Origin: Pseudoips prasinana
Lineage: Eukaryota; Arthropoda; Insecta; Lepidoptera; Nolidae
DNA length: 64,000 nt
Direction of reading: 5' to 3'
Assembly (NCBI GenBank): GCA_951640165.1
Contig: OX621250.1
Span: 13,231,501 to 13,295,500 of the forward strand
The notes beneath the pieces were generated by a model. It did not search any database. It saw nothing but the letters and a program-made list of their open reading frames with translations, and had not been told where the DNA came from. Positions 14,684 through 25,999 of the stretch are shown one piece after another. The translations under genes and the position numbers were made by a program. Every line of letters begins with the position of its first letter. Within the stretch, counting starts at the first letter, position 1.

Positions 14684-14805
14684 TGTACGCCAGCACATCC
14701 AAATACCGCAATCTGTCATATTTCTTTATCACATAAGCATAAGGTTCACTTTCAATTAGGGAAATTTGACAGATTGGGGTAGCTTGATGTGATGGCGTCT
14801 GTACA
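14684..14805 (-). mobile_element. TA-flanked MITE, copy 2 (reverse, left end eroded)
   Basis: The right end TTGATGTGATGGCGTCTGTACA and the middle CACATAAGCATAAGGTTCAC match copy 1 in reverse orientation. The left end has lost bases (TGTACGCCAGCACATCC) and part of the adjoining stem, leaving about 122 bp. Confidence 0.75.
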
Positions 14806-17165
14806 TACAATTTTTTTCAGTTAGCTTTAACCTTAAGTTTGGATTGATCTGTGTACCTCTACCATGTTAGAGGTGCCCTGATCAACCCACTAGCCGAAGG
14901 TACTAAGTAAGGTAACAAAAGTGAACTGTAGACAATGAATGAATTTGAACCTGCATTCTCAGGGTAAGTACCGCAATCCTATACCAAATAAGCTACCGTG
15001 AATCTTGTTAGGTCGTCTAAATTATCTTAATAAAAAATTCAAACGGGAATGTTGGTGCCATCTGGCGGTATCTTAACGATTATTTACTAATTGTATAGGT
15101 AGGTGATAACTTGTAGTCTACGTGTTGACACGGTTGAGACAACATTTGGATAAATACTTTTTTCAACACCTTAAAATAAGTCAAATAATTATATTGAAGT
15201 CCTCCGACAGAACCGCAGACAGTAACTGAGTAGTGCTGAAAACTGATAGAGACAAAATTAGGCGATGCGATGGCGCACAGTCCAAGTACCCGTCACCTCC
15301 CCTCCCCCAATCACCTCGTTACCCCCTCGGCTCCTTCGTTTTACGAATTTGATTCCTGCACGTCCCGTCGTCAATAGCACATAATAACATCTACTTACCC
15401 GCAAAAAATATGTGTTGTGTAACAATTTGAAGTACCTAATTATGACTACACATGACACTAGAGCGATACTCCATGTAGCAAAATACTTTTATAACTAGCC
15501 GTTGCACATTTACAATGCATATTAAATATAATTTAAATTGTATTTGAAGTATAAAATCATGGTGTTTAGCTACCCTGCCACGTTGTTGCTAAACGTTGCC
15601 CGGTCACAAAGGGTAGAGTGCCCTTAAGATCAACGAACTAAATTGGCCACTTGAATTTTAAGGGAAACCTTTCCGGTTATGCGTAGAGTTGAGAACGAAT
15701 AGACATGACCAATTTATACAAAAATGTAGTTTTGCTGCTCGGGCGAGACGCTGAAAATCTTTTAATCGCTTGTGCTTATAATTTGTTACTTCCAACATAG
15801 AATATTTTAGAAAGAGACTTAACCCAGAGAATATACTATTCATTAATTGTGTTAGAATCGAATACCTTGCTATGTGTGGTGTATCTAAAATATGTAAATA
15901 TATACCTGGGCTTAACTATAAATGTATGACTAAATCAAGCAGTACTCATGTAATCCTGCATGGGAGCTGATATTATTGACTTAAATATGTTATATGCTTT
16001 GTAAAACACTTGTATATGCTTATTAAAGCTAAATTAAATATCAAGCTAAGCCTAAAGTAAATTCTACACTAAGGACGTGGAACTCTGATGTTCAAACTGG
16101 AAAAAATAAATAGAATTCATTACTTTTGAACATCAGACCTATGAATAAAGTATTAGTTGCAATTCTGAAATACACACAGCCAAATTAATTTAAATTCTCA
16201 CCGCCGTATCATATGATTAATTACATGAAAAGGAAGTGTACATTATACGTGTAATCGTAGGGGCTAAATTAGAGTACCTATTTTAGATTTAGCATCCCTA
16301 TTCTTAAGAACTTTGATTAAAATTAATGCAATAGAATGAACAAAAAATTAAATTTTTGTAGATATATTCTTAATAAAAACAGAAACCAATACCTACTTTA
16401 CCGTATCCTCATCTAATAGTTCGTAAGTCTGTGTCATCTTATCCAACGGCGAGTATTGTGCAAATAGAGTAAATCCGGTAAGCGCCCGCGGCGTCGTTCC
16501 TTGTACTTATGAACATACTTACAGGTGAAGGAACAAAGGTAAGTAGGAAGTAAATTTGTACCGCTTTTTACGCTTTAATAAGTTATTGTTGTTATAGAAG
16601 GTTTATTCATATAGAAGAGGATTTTAGGATATGAAAAAAAAAGTTAGTGTGTTATATAAGGAAGCTACTACTTACGTAAAGATAATATGTATATTCCAAC
16701 ACATTTAAGTCCTTTTATACGAAAGTTAGTAATAGTAAGTAGGTTTAATAGTCAGAAATACAAGGCAACTACAAGATATAGCAGAATTTGGTCAGATACC
16801 CCAATATTAAAATAGGTCACTTAAGGACTAGAGTTTTTAATACATTCTGACACAGAGCGAATCGCATCCAACCGTTAATCCAAAAATTTATACAGCAAAT
16901 TAACCATTATCTTAACAATGTAATTTCTTCTGATATAAAAACGCTAGCCGCTTTTCGGATAATGCCCAGCTCTCCTTTGGTGTTGGAACCTCGAAAATAA
17001 AAGAAAATAGAAGGAGAAAAAGACATATATGTATAATCTGATTGTATTTAGATGCCAATTAAAGGCAGATACCATATTTTTGTCTTCACGTAAGATGTTG
17101 GACACGTGGTTCTTTTAAAAGGCCAAATTTTGAACAATCTGCATAAATCTATGACTGCTATGCTG
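14806..17165. other. Intergenic, no gene recognised
   Basis: AT-rich DNA without a credible reading frame. An inverted repeat with 13-bp arms (TCTGATGTTCAAA, 16084-16096 and 16125-16137) is the only structure I could define. A GC-richer patch near 15270-15370 has no recognisable content. Confidence 0.3.
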
Positions 17166-17340
17166 TCTAAGACAGTCGCCTCGCCGCTTCGTATCGCGGG
17201 TTCGAGTCCCGCGCAGTACAACTATTTGTGTGACCCATAAATAGTTGTTCTGAGTCTGGATGTAATTTGTGTCCGTCTATTATATGTTTGTAAAGTACCC
17301 CGCGACACAGGGATTCTCTAATGCGGCGTCTTTTTTTTAA
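17166..17340 (+). mobile_element. SINE family A, 5'-truncated
   Basis: It starts inside the head at TCTAAGACAGTCGCCTCGCC and keeps the B box GGGTTCGAGTCCCGCG, the CATAAATAGTTGTTCTGAGT body and the CCCCGCGACACAGGGATT end with a T-rich tail. Only the first bases of the head are missing compared with 13862. Confidence 0.82.
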
Positions 17341-18147
17341 AAACTAACAATAAAAAAGCAATCCATAGAGTTGTTTAATACCATTAGCAGAATTTACAGC
17401 GATAACTCAATATTATAAGCTCATACCCGTGCATCAGAATTTATATAAAACGGTCAAATAAGCCTAAATGAAATTTGCATCAAAATACTTTTGGAAAATT
17501 TGAGCATCATATCGAACCGAGCGAGGTATGTGCAAAAAAATGTGACATAATAAATCCATATAATCAGAAGTATGCGTTGTAGATATGTGTGAAATTCCAT
17601 AGTAATATAGGTGGGGAGGACGGGGGCGAGTGGAACTCATTACTGGCACGTGACACGACCCACTCGCCCCTCGACACTGTTATATTTCGCCAATGAGTTA
17701 TTGAGTGCGCGAAAGCTCATGTGTTGAACCGGCAGTATTAATGTTTGACTTTGACGGAACATTAAAAATATTTGCTAAATGCCGCAAATTTTTGTGTTTG
17801 CTGGTGGCGATTTTGTGATTAGTTAAAGAGATTTATTTGGATTTAATTAATCATTTGTTTAGGTAAGAGTTATATTAAAATTTACACTAAGATGGTTAGA
17901 TATTTTTACTACGTATATTTGGGTTCGAGCGTTAAAATAAATAAAGAGCACAATCTATCCGTGGGAAAAAATCCTCTGATTTTAATGCCAATTCAAAATA
18001 GAACCTACGAAAACTCATCTCAAAAGGATAGTGCGGATTCAGAATCTAAAATATTATTTATTCAATGATAATCTTAGCTAAGACACATAAAAAAAAATAA
18101 GATTTCTTTATTACGTTCGGTGAATATTTGCAAGATCAAATAATAAT
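17341..18147. other. Intergenic, nothing recognised
   Basis: No supported feature. A moderately GC-rich stretch at 17575-17720 carries no recognisable reading frame. Confidence 0.3.
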
Positions 18148-18368
18148 ATCCTCGGCCATTATTTACACACGGCCATATGATCCCAAACTAAGCAGATGAC
18201 TGATAGACTACTTTGCTTTTGTAAATACATACTTATATAGGTAATTACACCCAGACTCAGGACAAACAGACATGTTCATGCACACAACTATCTTTCCTGG
18301 GTGGGAATCGAACCCACGACCTCCGGCGTGAAAAGCAAGCATTTGCCAACCACGCTAGCAGGCCCGTC
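18148..18368 (-). mobile_element. SINE family B, internally shortened copy
   Basis: On the minus strand the head reads GCCTGCTAGCGTGGTTGGCA and CGTGGGTTCGATTCCCACCC (B box). CATGAACATGTCTGTTTGTC, the CTGAGTCTGGGTGTAATTAC body and the tail CTTAGTTTGGGATCATATGG follow. Compared with 24911 it lacks the segment around the CTATGGAAACC motif. Confidence 0.85.
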
Positions 18369-20592
18369 AAATAGCTTATTCTAGATTAAGCTTGTTTTAT
18401 GACACATTAATATGTCCCGGCTAAATTATTGACAAATTAAAACAAGAACAATGCTAAAGAGATAAGTTAAAAAAACATTAAATATAAATTATATTTAAAA
18501 AAAATATTGTTTATTGTAAATATCATAGAGGTTTTAGTAGATAATAATATCTATAATGTGTGTGTGTCGCTTGGCGTTCTATTGTTTACTTCCGAAATAA
18601 GATATACTTATGTTACCCGACAATTTTATTTTATCGCCACTTCAACTGTGTCATTGTAATTGCAATTGATTGATGACGCAATACAAAACGTCAAATTACC
18701 CTACAAATGTGGCTCGGTTCAGCGACAAAATCCCAACGTTGCGCGTTCAACGCCCGCCGTATTTTTCTAATTGAATCATGTGTGATTTATTATTGGTCTG
18801 ATGATGTATCATTCTTTCAACAGCAGCCGTGGCTCACCCCATGGGCTTGTGGGCCAAATTATTGCTACAAATGTTCACATCCGCGCTTTTTAACTGCTGC
18901 GTCGTTGTGGCCCAATCTCCCCTCGTACGTTTTTTTATTAAACTGTGTGATCGATTTTTAGGGCTTTATTGAGAATACAAATAGTAATAACGTTAAATGT
19001 ATCTGTGAAATAGTCGCTGGGACTTACGATTATCTTATTGATCCAAAAAATCAATTTATATCTTTTAAATTCAAGTGTCAATGTAATGAAATTCTGAGGG
19101 GGAAACAGATGTGGATAACTGCATTATTATATCTATAGATACATGTTCTGAAATCGCATGACTAGGCGGTTTTACTACGTGTATTATAAAAAGCGAGACT
19201 AACCGAACACGTTACAATTTAAATCTTAATTTTGTAGAATAAGAAATATTATTAGCTCTTTAAACAAAATAATGTATAAGCAAATTAAGCACATAGTTGT
19301 GTGGTAATTAGGGTGGTTTCGCACTAGGTCCGATTCGAATCAAATACGAATTGATGAAAACAAGACATTCACACTAATTGAAAGGATAAGATGTTCAACG
19401 ACGTCAACGCTCTGCTGAGGTTTTGCGTTAAATCCGTTAGTAAGTAATGGTTATAAGATAAACTAATTATATTTCACGTTCTTTTAAGTTATTTTTCCGT
19501 ATTTGTTTATGTTAATAATAATCAAGTATTAGAACGTTATTAGAACTAGGAAGGTTATACACTTGTATTTTGTCCATGTCGTTTTAAAACAGATATTTCA
19601 GTTTCATCTCTCGTTTATTCTCATCAAGTTATGTGTGTGTATTTGTATAATATGTGTGTGTACTCTCATCTCGACCTCATCAGCTAAGAGTTGCAGTCTT
19701 CCACCTCGGCGCGCACATTGTTACCTTCAACATTGTTCCATGCCCAGCAAACGTGCTGCTAGAATAGTGAGTGCAAATGCATGTTGGAGGGACTCCAATA
19801 TCTTTATGTGTTTGACTTGAGCTTTAATACACTTTGTTAAGTTGTAATTGCGAGTAAAATCAACATGCTAATAGTAGTACCGATAAGTGATAAATGGAGT
19901 TTAAAATTCTTCCCACGATGGAGGTGGGTATGGCAACTAATCACACAGAATAGCAATTAATTACAATTTATTATTTAACAAAATATAAACGTACCGTCTG
20001 TCAGTCACATCAGTCAGTTCAATTAACAGAATCTACAATTGATAATGTAACATAAATATAAATTGTATTCTAGTGTTATCCATAATTTTTTTATTTTATT
20101 TATTATAATTTAAATTATTTTTTATGCTGTGTAACCTAGTTACAAATTATTCTTATTGAATTTTGTATATTGTACATGTTGCCTATAAATAATGTAAATC
20201 AAGAAATCAGACGCTAATGTTAATCGTTTATTAGGTCTTCTAATGGGACAGATTATTATTTCCCTAAAATGGGGATGGATGGAATCAAAATTAATTCATT
20301 TCCAAAATTAAGCCTTAGCACTTTGTATGTACCTATATTCTTTGCTTAGGTGTGTTTTATTTTAGATTTCTTGTAGCTTAGCTAAGGAATACGTTGTTGT
20401 ATTGTTTTAACTTTAATATATCATAAAATATATATCATAACAACTTTTAAATTGATGGGATAACGCAACACACTTTTTTGTGGTCTACAATAACTCCAGG
20501 TTCCATGGAGCGTAGTCAATAAGCACTCCATTTAGTTGTGCTTGTGTGTTGGTTAACCAGTATACAAAATGTGTTTAAATTAGAATATCGTT
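18369..20592. other. Intergenic, no gene recognised
   Basis: Mostly AT-rich. An 84-codon frame at 18707-18961 lies in a GC-richer patch with GCGCGTTCAACGCCCGCC and might mark a conserved non-coding element, but no protein family is recognisable. Nothing else was supported. Confidence 0.3.
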
Positions 20593-20930
20593 CTGATGTT
20601 AGCTTAACTATAGATTTTATGTTAAAAATTACTATGTCGTCTCCAAAATATTGTAATACGTATCTACTTCTTACCAGCGAAACGTGTCTCCTTTGATCAA
20701 AATAGTGTCTGATGTTAGCCAAACTATAGTTTTATTGTTAAAAATTACTATGTTGTCCTCAAAATATTGTAATACTTACTTCTTACCAGCGAAACGTGTC
20801 ATCTTCGATCAAAATAGTATCTGATGATAGCTAAACTATAGATTTTTATATTAAAAATAAGTTTGTCGTCCCCTAAATACTGTAATACTTAATTCTTTCC
20901 AGGGAACCGTGCCTCCAAAAACATTAAACG
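20593..20930 (+). repeat. Tandem repeat, three units of about 113 bp
   Basis: Units begin CTGATGTTAGC or CTGATGATAGC at 20593, 20709 and 20821. Each then has AACTATAG, GTTAAAAATTACTATGT (diverged in unit 3), ATATTGTAATAC and TTACCAGCGAAACGTGTC. The third unit is the most diverged and its end fades near 20930. It looks like a minor satellite or minisatellite and has no coding potential. Confidence 0.8.
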
Positions 20931-21245
20931 TGAGATTATTCTAGAACAAGAAATTAGAGGTCTTTAATATATTTAGTTAGTTATCTATTGTTAGTTAAGG
21001 TTTTACTTTAGTTTTATTTATTTTGATATAGATGGGAGAGCGGGTGGGGTAAACTTAGACGCAGACATCTATTTCGCAGATATATCTACACGTTCCATCA
21101 GGTAAGATTGAAGATTGTGTTCATGATGAAGCACAAAAGGAAAGAAAACACAATAATACAATCTTTAGTATCGTTCCTTATATTCTTCTTCTCGTTCTTA
21201 TATCAGAAATGCCAGGGTAAAAAGAAATTAGAAAATTATCCATTA
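20931..21245. other. Intergenic, nothing recognised
   Basis: No supported feature in this AT-rich stretch. Confidence 0.3.
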
Positions 21246-21320
21246 CCATCATCAGCCGAAAGACGTTCACTGCTGGACAAAGATCTCCACAATTGCCGCT
21301 CTTGCGCTACCCGCAAAGCG
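21246..21320 (-). mobile_element. RTE 3' terminal fragment
   Basis: CCATCATCAGCCGAAAGACG then CACTGCTGGACAA, GATCTCCACAATTGCCG and CTTGCGCTACCCGC match, in reverse, the last 75 bp of the RTE at 59451-62635. It is a severely 5'-truncated insertion. Confidence 0.8.
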
Positions 21321-21774
21321 AACACTATTCATACATAAATAAAATTTTGTTCCCGTTTCTATTCACCCTTGGATTTCTATTTATCTCGTTTACGGTATAT
21401 AGTATAGTAGTCAAAATAACTACCAGTTACAATAAGAATATTTAAAACGAAATACTTACAGGGTACTGAAATTTCGGTTTAACGTATGTATCACTCTCTC
21501 AAAATAATAATAATGATGTATTTGGTTTTTTGCAAATAAGTCCTCGGTTAGCGGGGCGGGTGTGGCTCCCCACTAGGGTTGTCACAATGCTCGCGCAGTT
21601 TCCGCTCTGTTGGTCACCAACAAAACTGGGCGCACGCGGGCGCGCTGACACCCCTAATGCCACTGGTTCCGTGTGTGTGGTGTTGGGTTCTGTGAGGTTC
21701 GTAGCTTGTATGGCTAGGGTTGTCAAAATAAGGTATTTGAACTCGTATGTGTGATCCCATGCTTTTATTTTATA
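21321..21774. other. Intergenic with a GC-rich patch
   Basis: The patch at 21540-21720 contains GGGGCGGGTGTGGCTCCCCA and GGGCGCACGCGGGCGCGCTG and is bounded by the direct repeats CTAGGGTTGTCA (about 21575 and 21715). Reading frames of 74-75 codons on both strands look accidental. It may be an unidentified repeat. Confidence 0.3.
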
Positions 21775-22094
21775 CTAGCTGTGCCCCGCGGTTTTACCCG
21801 CGTTAAACTTTATTATTATCACAGCTCCTCCCCCGTGGGTGATAGCGTGATAATATGTAGCCTATATGTTGACCCGACCTTTTAGTGATATTCATGCAAA
21901 ATTTGATGTAACTCCATGCAGTACTTTTTGAGTTTAGCCCGGACATACATACAGACAAACAGACACACAGACAAAAATTCTAAAAACTATATTTTAGGCT
22001 TCGATATCGATTGTATATCACGTACCAAATATAATTTTTTAAAAATATTCAATGTACAGTTTGGACTTCCCTACGATTTTATTATATGTATAGA
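21775..22094 (-). mobile_element. Non-autonomous Helitron, complete (320 bp)
   Basis: On the minus strand it begins TCTATACATATAATAAAATC, next to a host A, and ends AAAACCGCGGGGCACAGCTAG before a host T. That is the Helitron signature: 5' TC, 3' hairpin, CTAG, insertion between A and T, no target duplication. It is the same subfamily as 24220 and 34390. It carries no Rep/helicase, so an autonomous partner elsewhere would mobilise it. Confidence 0.88.
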
Positions 22095-22142
22095 TTTGTT
22101 ATAAAATTTAACAACCTGTAGTTCATGAATCTGGTAATAGTT

Positions 22143-22360
22143 AAGTGGAGAAAATCTTAGAGATTTAAGAAATCTTTGTTTATGTACGTAATAAACAAAG
22201 ATTTCTTAAATTTGTTTATTTATACTATACAGTAGAATCTTTAAGACAATGAAATGGTTGACACTACTTGTTAATAAAGAAATTAAATCCTGCCAAGTGA
22301 GAGTCGGACTTAAACACCTATGTTCATCTATCACGAGTCTCTAAGATTTTCTCCACTTTT
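22143..22360. mobile_element. Inverted-repeat element with an inner hairpin (MITE candidate)
   Basis: Outer inverted repeats of about 21 bp (AAGTGGAGAAAATCTTAGAG at 22143 and its reverse complement ending 22360) enclose an inner hairpin with perfect 20-bp arms (22163-22182 and 22192-22211, loop 22183-22191). The remaining 130 bp are non-coding. This may be a small DNA transposon, but the target duplication is unclear. Confidence 0.5.
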
Positions 22361-22414
22361 TAGTGGTAATGTTAAATTAACGGTTATCGGATTATTATTT
22401 TTACTTGTCGTTTA

Positions 22415-22461
22415 AGCCATTTTCGTTTGTCAAATATGATATTTGACAAACGAAAATGGCT
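22415..22461. repeat. Perfect 23-bp-arm palindrome
   Basis: Arms 22415-22437 and 22439-22461 are exact reverse complements with a single-base centre (G22438). The pairing continues imperfectly outward (TTGTCGTTTA against TAAAACAACG). No known element ends are visible. It can form a cruciform or a hairpin RNA. Confidence 0.85.
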
Positions 22462-22673
22462 CTAAAACAACGTGAAGTGCCTGTAGGTTTGGAATCCTTT
22501 GCGAGTGTCAAGATATGCGGGCTAAAGTTTTCGTCCGTATCTAACGATTCCCTAAAAGTCCGAAGTTGGATCTCAACTGGTCGCTTGGTAGGTTTTTATC
22601 AAAGTCGCGTGACAGTATCAAGTTAAAATCTAACTTCGAACCCTTATTGACAGAGAGACAACTTGGTAACTAA

Positions 22674-22924
22674 GGGTTGGACCACATCTGGCAGCACGGA
22701 ATCACCTTATTCCGTCGCCCTTTCTCTTTCTGTCGCTTAGAACTGCCATTTGCTAGATCGAGACAGAAAGCATAATGTCCGTGATGCCGATCGCCTCGAG
22801 GATTCCGCCGCGTGCTATCGCATTATGCTTTCTGTCTCGATCTAGCAAATGGCAGTTCTAAGCGACAGAAAGAGAAAGGGCGACGGAATAAGGCGATTCC
22901 GTGCTGCCAGATGTGGTCCAACCC
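22674..22924. mobile_element. Foldback MITE, PIF/Harbinger-like, 104-bp arms
   Basis: The 251-bp element is almost all inverted repeat. Arm 22674-22777 pairs with 22821-22924 with one mismatch (A against G at arm position 31), leaving a 43-base GC-rich centre. It starts GGGTTGGACC and is flanked by TAA on both sides (22671-22673, 22925-22927). A 3-bp TWA duplication plus GG-rich ends suggests PIF/Harbinger (Tourist-type). It is non-coding; the near-perfect arms suggest youth. A transcript would be a long double-stranded RNA precursor. Confidence 0.82.
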
Positions 22925-23129
22925 TAAATGGTCCTATAAGGATTTCTGTTAAGACGCCAGCCGTAAAAGAATACGATAGCTTAGAAATTATCCATAAAAG
23001 AGCTTTTTAGAGGTTCAATTAAAACTGGTAAGCTAATTTTTTACAGAAATTAAAGCAACACCACGCAATAATGATAATTATCTTTTTACAAGCTCTTATA
23101 CAATACTTATTATTTATTATTAATATGAC

Positions 23130-23240
23130 AACCGCTGTGGCTCAGTTGTTAATGTCCTGCCTACTGATCCAATAAGTTGCAAGTTCGATTCTGCCTGTGT
23201 CGGTCTGAGTATTTTCTGTGTATTATAAGTATATAGTAAA
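23130..23240 (+). mobile_element. SINE-like head, family F
   Basis: CGCTGTGGCTCAGTTGTTAA then TGCAAGTTCGATTCTGCC give an A-box and B-box pair, followed by GTCGGTCTGAGTATTTTCTG and an AT-rich body. The spacing is tRNA-like but an extra stretch precedes the B box. Only one copy was seen in the window. Confidence 0.45.
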
Positions 23241-23247
23241 TGAATAT

Positions 23248-23538
23248 ATCATCATATGCGCCAAAAGATGCCTAATGCTGGACAAAGGCCTTCCCCAAAG
23301 ATCTCCCCAATCCACATGCAGCTACTTACAGCGACCCTCACTAGATAATCGATTCATTTTGTAGGAGCCCTGCCCACGCTGCGTTTTCCGGTTCGTGGTC
23401 CGCTACTCGGGGACCTTTCTGCCCCAACGGCCGTCGGCTCTACGAGCTATCTACACTGTTCCCTGTCACTTTAGCTAGGTGATTCTTTCGGCTATGCCGG
23501 TTTCTTTGGTTAGCTTGCCGATCTCAGCATTTCTGATG
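23248..23538 (-). pseudogene. RTE C-terminal coding remnant with 3' end
   Basis: On the minus strand this covers the last part of the RTE protein and its 3' end. In plus orientation the landmarks are GGACAAAGGCCTTCCCCAAA, CCACGCTGCGTTTTCCGGTT, CCCCAACGGCCGTCGGCTCT and GGTTAGCTTGCCGATCTC. Deletions, including at the WTDDL-coding region, and substitutions make it much older than the copy at 12538. Confidence 0.8.
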
Positions 23539-23620
23539 TATACATTTATGTAATGCCTGTTATTTAAAAATGTTACAATGTTGATACCTTTTCATGTAGT
23601 AAGGTACATCAAAAGAAACA

Positions 23621-23776
23621 TCACACTAATATTATAATAGCGAAAGTTTGTGAGCGTGTGAGTGTGTATTTTTGTTACTTCTTCACGTCTAAACAGCTCG
23701 AGCGATTTTGATAAAATGTGGTATGGAGTTAGTTGAAACCCTGGATAAACCATGGGCTACATTTATAAAGTTTACA
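23621..23776 (+). mobile_element. Non-autonomous Helitron, 3'-truncated
   Basis: It begins TCACACTAATATTATAATAG after a host A and continues CGAAAGTTTGTGAGCGTGTG, like the start of the element at 9907 read in reverse. Similarity stops near TTTATAAAGTTT, before the terminal hairpin and CTAG. Confidence 0.65.
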
Positions 23777-23885
23777 CACACACAGCTTAAAGTAAAATTA
23801 TTTTTATGAAGTCCCACAAAAATTAGATTGCATACGATGTATTATGTGAATAGGTCACGGAAGTCTCGTTAACTTAAAAAAAGTT

Positions 23886-23925
23886 AATAATAATAATAAT
23901 AATATAATAATATAATATAATAATG
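23886..23925 (+). repeat. (AAT)n microsatellite
   Basis: A run of TAA/TAATA units with imperfect periodicity. Confidence 0.85.
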
Positions 23926-23934
23926 GTGTTACCA

Positions 23935-24060
23935 ATTCGATTCGATCGGTAGCAGCCCTGGCATAATGTGGGCAAGTGCGCCGCGACGCCCCGTCGTGTC
24001 ATTGTGCGCCGCGCTACGACGTGACGCCTTTGAACGCGGCTTTTGTTTCGCGCTGCCCTT
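23935..24060. other. CpG-rich patch of unknown nature
   Basis: About 125 bp rich in CG steps (GTGCGCCGCGACGCCCCGTC, GCGCCGCGCTACGACGTGAC) lies between a microsatellite and AT-rich DNA. No reading frame of note. Regulatory element or fragment of an unknown repeat are both possible. Confidence 0.3.
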
Positions 24061-24219
24061 AATTATCTTGATTAGTACTTGAAATTACGGATACCATGTT
24101 TTCATACATCTCTTTTTAAATAAATGTAGCATGTTGAATAAGTGTATATTGGATATAATGGATTCTAACATTTTGAGATTAGAAACACCCCGTATATAAG
24201 ATTTTAGATGTAAAGTTGA

Positions 24220-24499
24220 TCTATACATATAATAAAATAGTAGGAAAGTCAAAACTGTACTTTGTATATTTTTTAAAAAGGATACATAGGGCGTGATTTA
24301 CAATCGATATCGAAGCCAAAAATATAGTTTTTAGAATTTTTTTCTGTATGTATCTCCGGGCTAAACTCAAAAAGTAATAAATGGATTTGCTTCAAATTTT
24401 GCATGAATATTATACTAAGAGGTCGGGCAGCAGCTACATATTCGGGAGTTGTGATGATTTATAAAGTTTAACGCGGGCAAAACCGCGGGGCACAGCTAG
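24220..24499 (+). mobile_element. Non-autonomous Helitron, complete (280 bp)
   Basis: It starts TCTATACATATAATAAAATA after a host A and ends GCAAAACCGCGGGGCACAGC then TAG before a host T. Internal blocks such as CTCCGGGCTAAACTCAAAAA match 21775 and 34390. Compared with 34390 it lacks part of the segment before the 3' hairpin. Non-coding. Confidence 0.87.
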
Positions 24500-24910
24500 T
24501 ATACTGATATATGTAAAACTCCTGTAATGCGTAGAAAATCATTTTAATTGTGAGTATTTTTGATTCAACACTGAAAAAAAAAAGATATTCGGTGAATACT
24601 TAGCGCAGCTTAGCGATCATCCTAGAATTAATTGTCTAAGAAATAAACGTAAGCACATTTGGAAACCATAGACAATATAAGGCAGACAACGTTGTTTTAG
24701 TATTGCGTTTGGAATGTGTGTCGCTAATCACATATTTCTAATATATATGGCCGGGTGTTCAACTCCTAATTATGTAAGTATTTTATTAATTTAAACTATT
24801 CAAGTACACAAGCTAGCCTACCCGATAACAAATGTGTTTAAGAAACTTACAAATTAAGATAATGTAAGAAGGATAAATAAATGTTTTTTTTTTGTTAAAA
24901 ATAATAATCA
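24500..24910. other. Intergenic, nothing recognised
   Basis: No supported feature. Confidence 0.3.
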
Positions 24911-25142
24911 TATCCTGGGACATTATTTACACACGGCCATCTGATCCCAAACTAAGCAGAGCTTGTACTATGGAAACCAGATAACTGATATACCACATAT
25001 ATTATTTTTCTTTTGAAAATACATACTTATACAGATAATTACACCCAGACTCAGGACAAACAGACATGTTCATGCACACAAATATCTGTCATGGGTGGGA
25101 ATCGAACCCACGACGTCCGGCGTGAAAACCACGCCAACAGGC
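24911..25142 (-). mobile_element. SINE family B copy
   Basis: On the minus strand it has the B box CGTGGGTTCGATTCCCACCC, CATGAACATGTCTGTTTGTC, ATACTTATACAG-type body DNA in reverse, GGTTTCCATAGTACAAGCTC and the tail GTGTGTAAATAATGTCCCAG. The head lacks a short piece present at 18148 (the AAGCAAGCATTTGCC region). Confidence 0.85.
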
Positions 25143-25559
25143 TAAGTGCTTGGTGGCATAAATGGATTGTGTATCATCTGAAACCAAATTATCCGTCTCG
25201 ACTCGTGCAGCTCAATGTATTTAGTAATTGTTGATCAAGCAGAGTGTCCGACACTTTCACAACATCGTTAGGCAGCTGTTAAAGCATCCATCGAAGTAAG
25301 TAGTGAAAGACCAGATAATAATAATGGCGTCCTATCATTATTTAAAAGTTGTAAATTTATGGGCAAGTATTCGAAAATATTTGTGACTTACCCAGTTTTA
25401 TATTCCGCTATAGGAATCACCATTGTATACATCAGAACATTAGATATGTAGCATTAACTAATGCACAAATTGTAAGACATACTTAACACACACGAAGAAC
25501 CCTAAGTCAGATTAACATCGAACATCTGACTCCATTATAAGCTCGGCCAATGCATAGAC
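25143..25559. other. Intergenic, nothing recognised
   Basis: No supported feature. The 73-codon frame at 25013-25234 is the antisense of a SINE running into flanking DNA. Confidence 0.3.
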
Positions 25560-25865
25560 ACTTTTTCATATATTACAAAAGCAGTTTCCTTTGCTGATAA
25601 TGTAACTGAAACATACATGCAAAGGAAACCATTGGAAAGGTTCAAAAAAGACCTCTCAGCACTGCTAGCTGAAAAATGCTATTATACCTTGCTAGAATTC
25701 CTAGATGATAAGCAAATTTAAATTAATGTCTCCATGTATTTTTAGTTTAAAAATGAATTTGCATGCTTTATTAAGGCAGAATGTACAAGGATTCTTCAAA
25801 GTGTATTTTAACAACTAATGTTTGTACCTACATTCAAAGCAAATAAAGATATTCTATTCTATTCT
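25560..25865 (+). pseudogene. LINE 3' end, CR1/jockey-type ORF2 tail
   Basis: The segment near 25630-25720 reads in one frame as ERFKKDLSALLAEKCYYTLL then EFLDD and a stop. This resembles the extreme C terminus of CR1/Rex/jockey-like reverse transcriptase polyproteins (a lysine-rich helix, then YYS/T-EFLDD). An AT-rich 3' untranslated region of about 120 bp and an (ATTCT)n tail follow at 25846-25865. Upstream coding is missing or decayed. The call rests on a short match and tail structure. Confidence 0.6.
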
Positions 25866-25999
25866 ATGCAAAAGTCCTGGAATTAATAAAGCTAGGTCTG
25901 CTCATTCATACAAGCCTACCACACGAACCCGGCCTTGCTCAAATATTTTTTAAACTAAAGAACGTATTTTCGCACATGTTAAGCTATCGTGTCGACATA

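Noticed and set aside
21499..21754. Overlapping 74-75 codon frames on both strands
   Set aside because: They lie in a GC-rich patch with short direct repeats; the translations look random.
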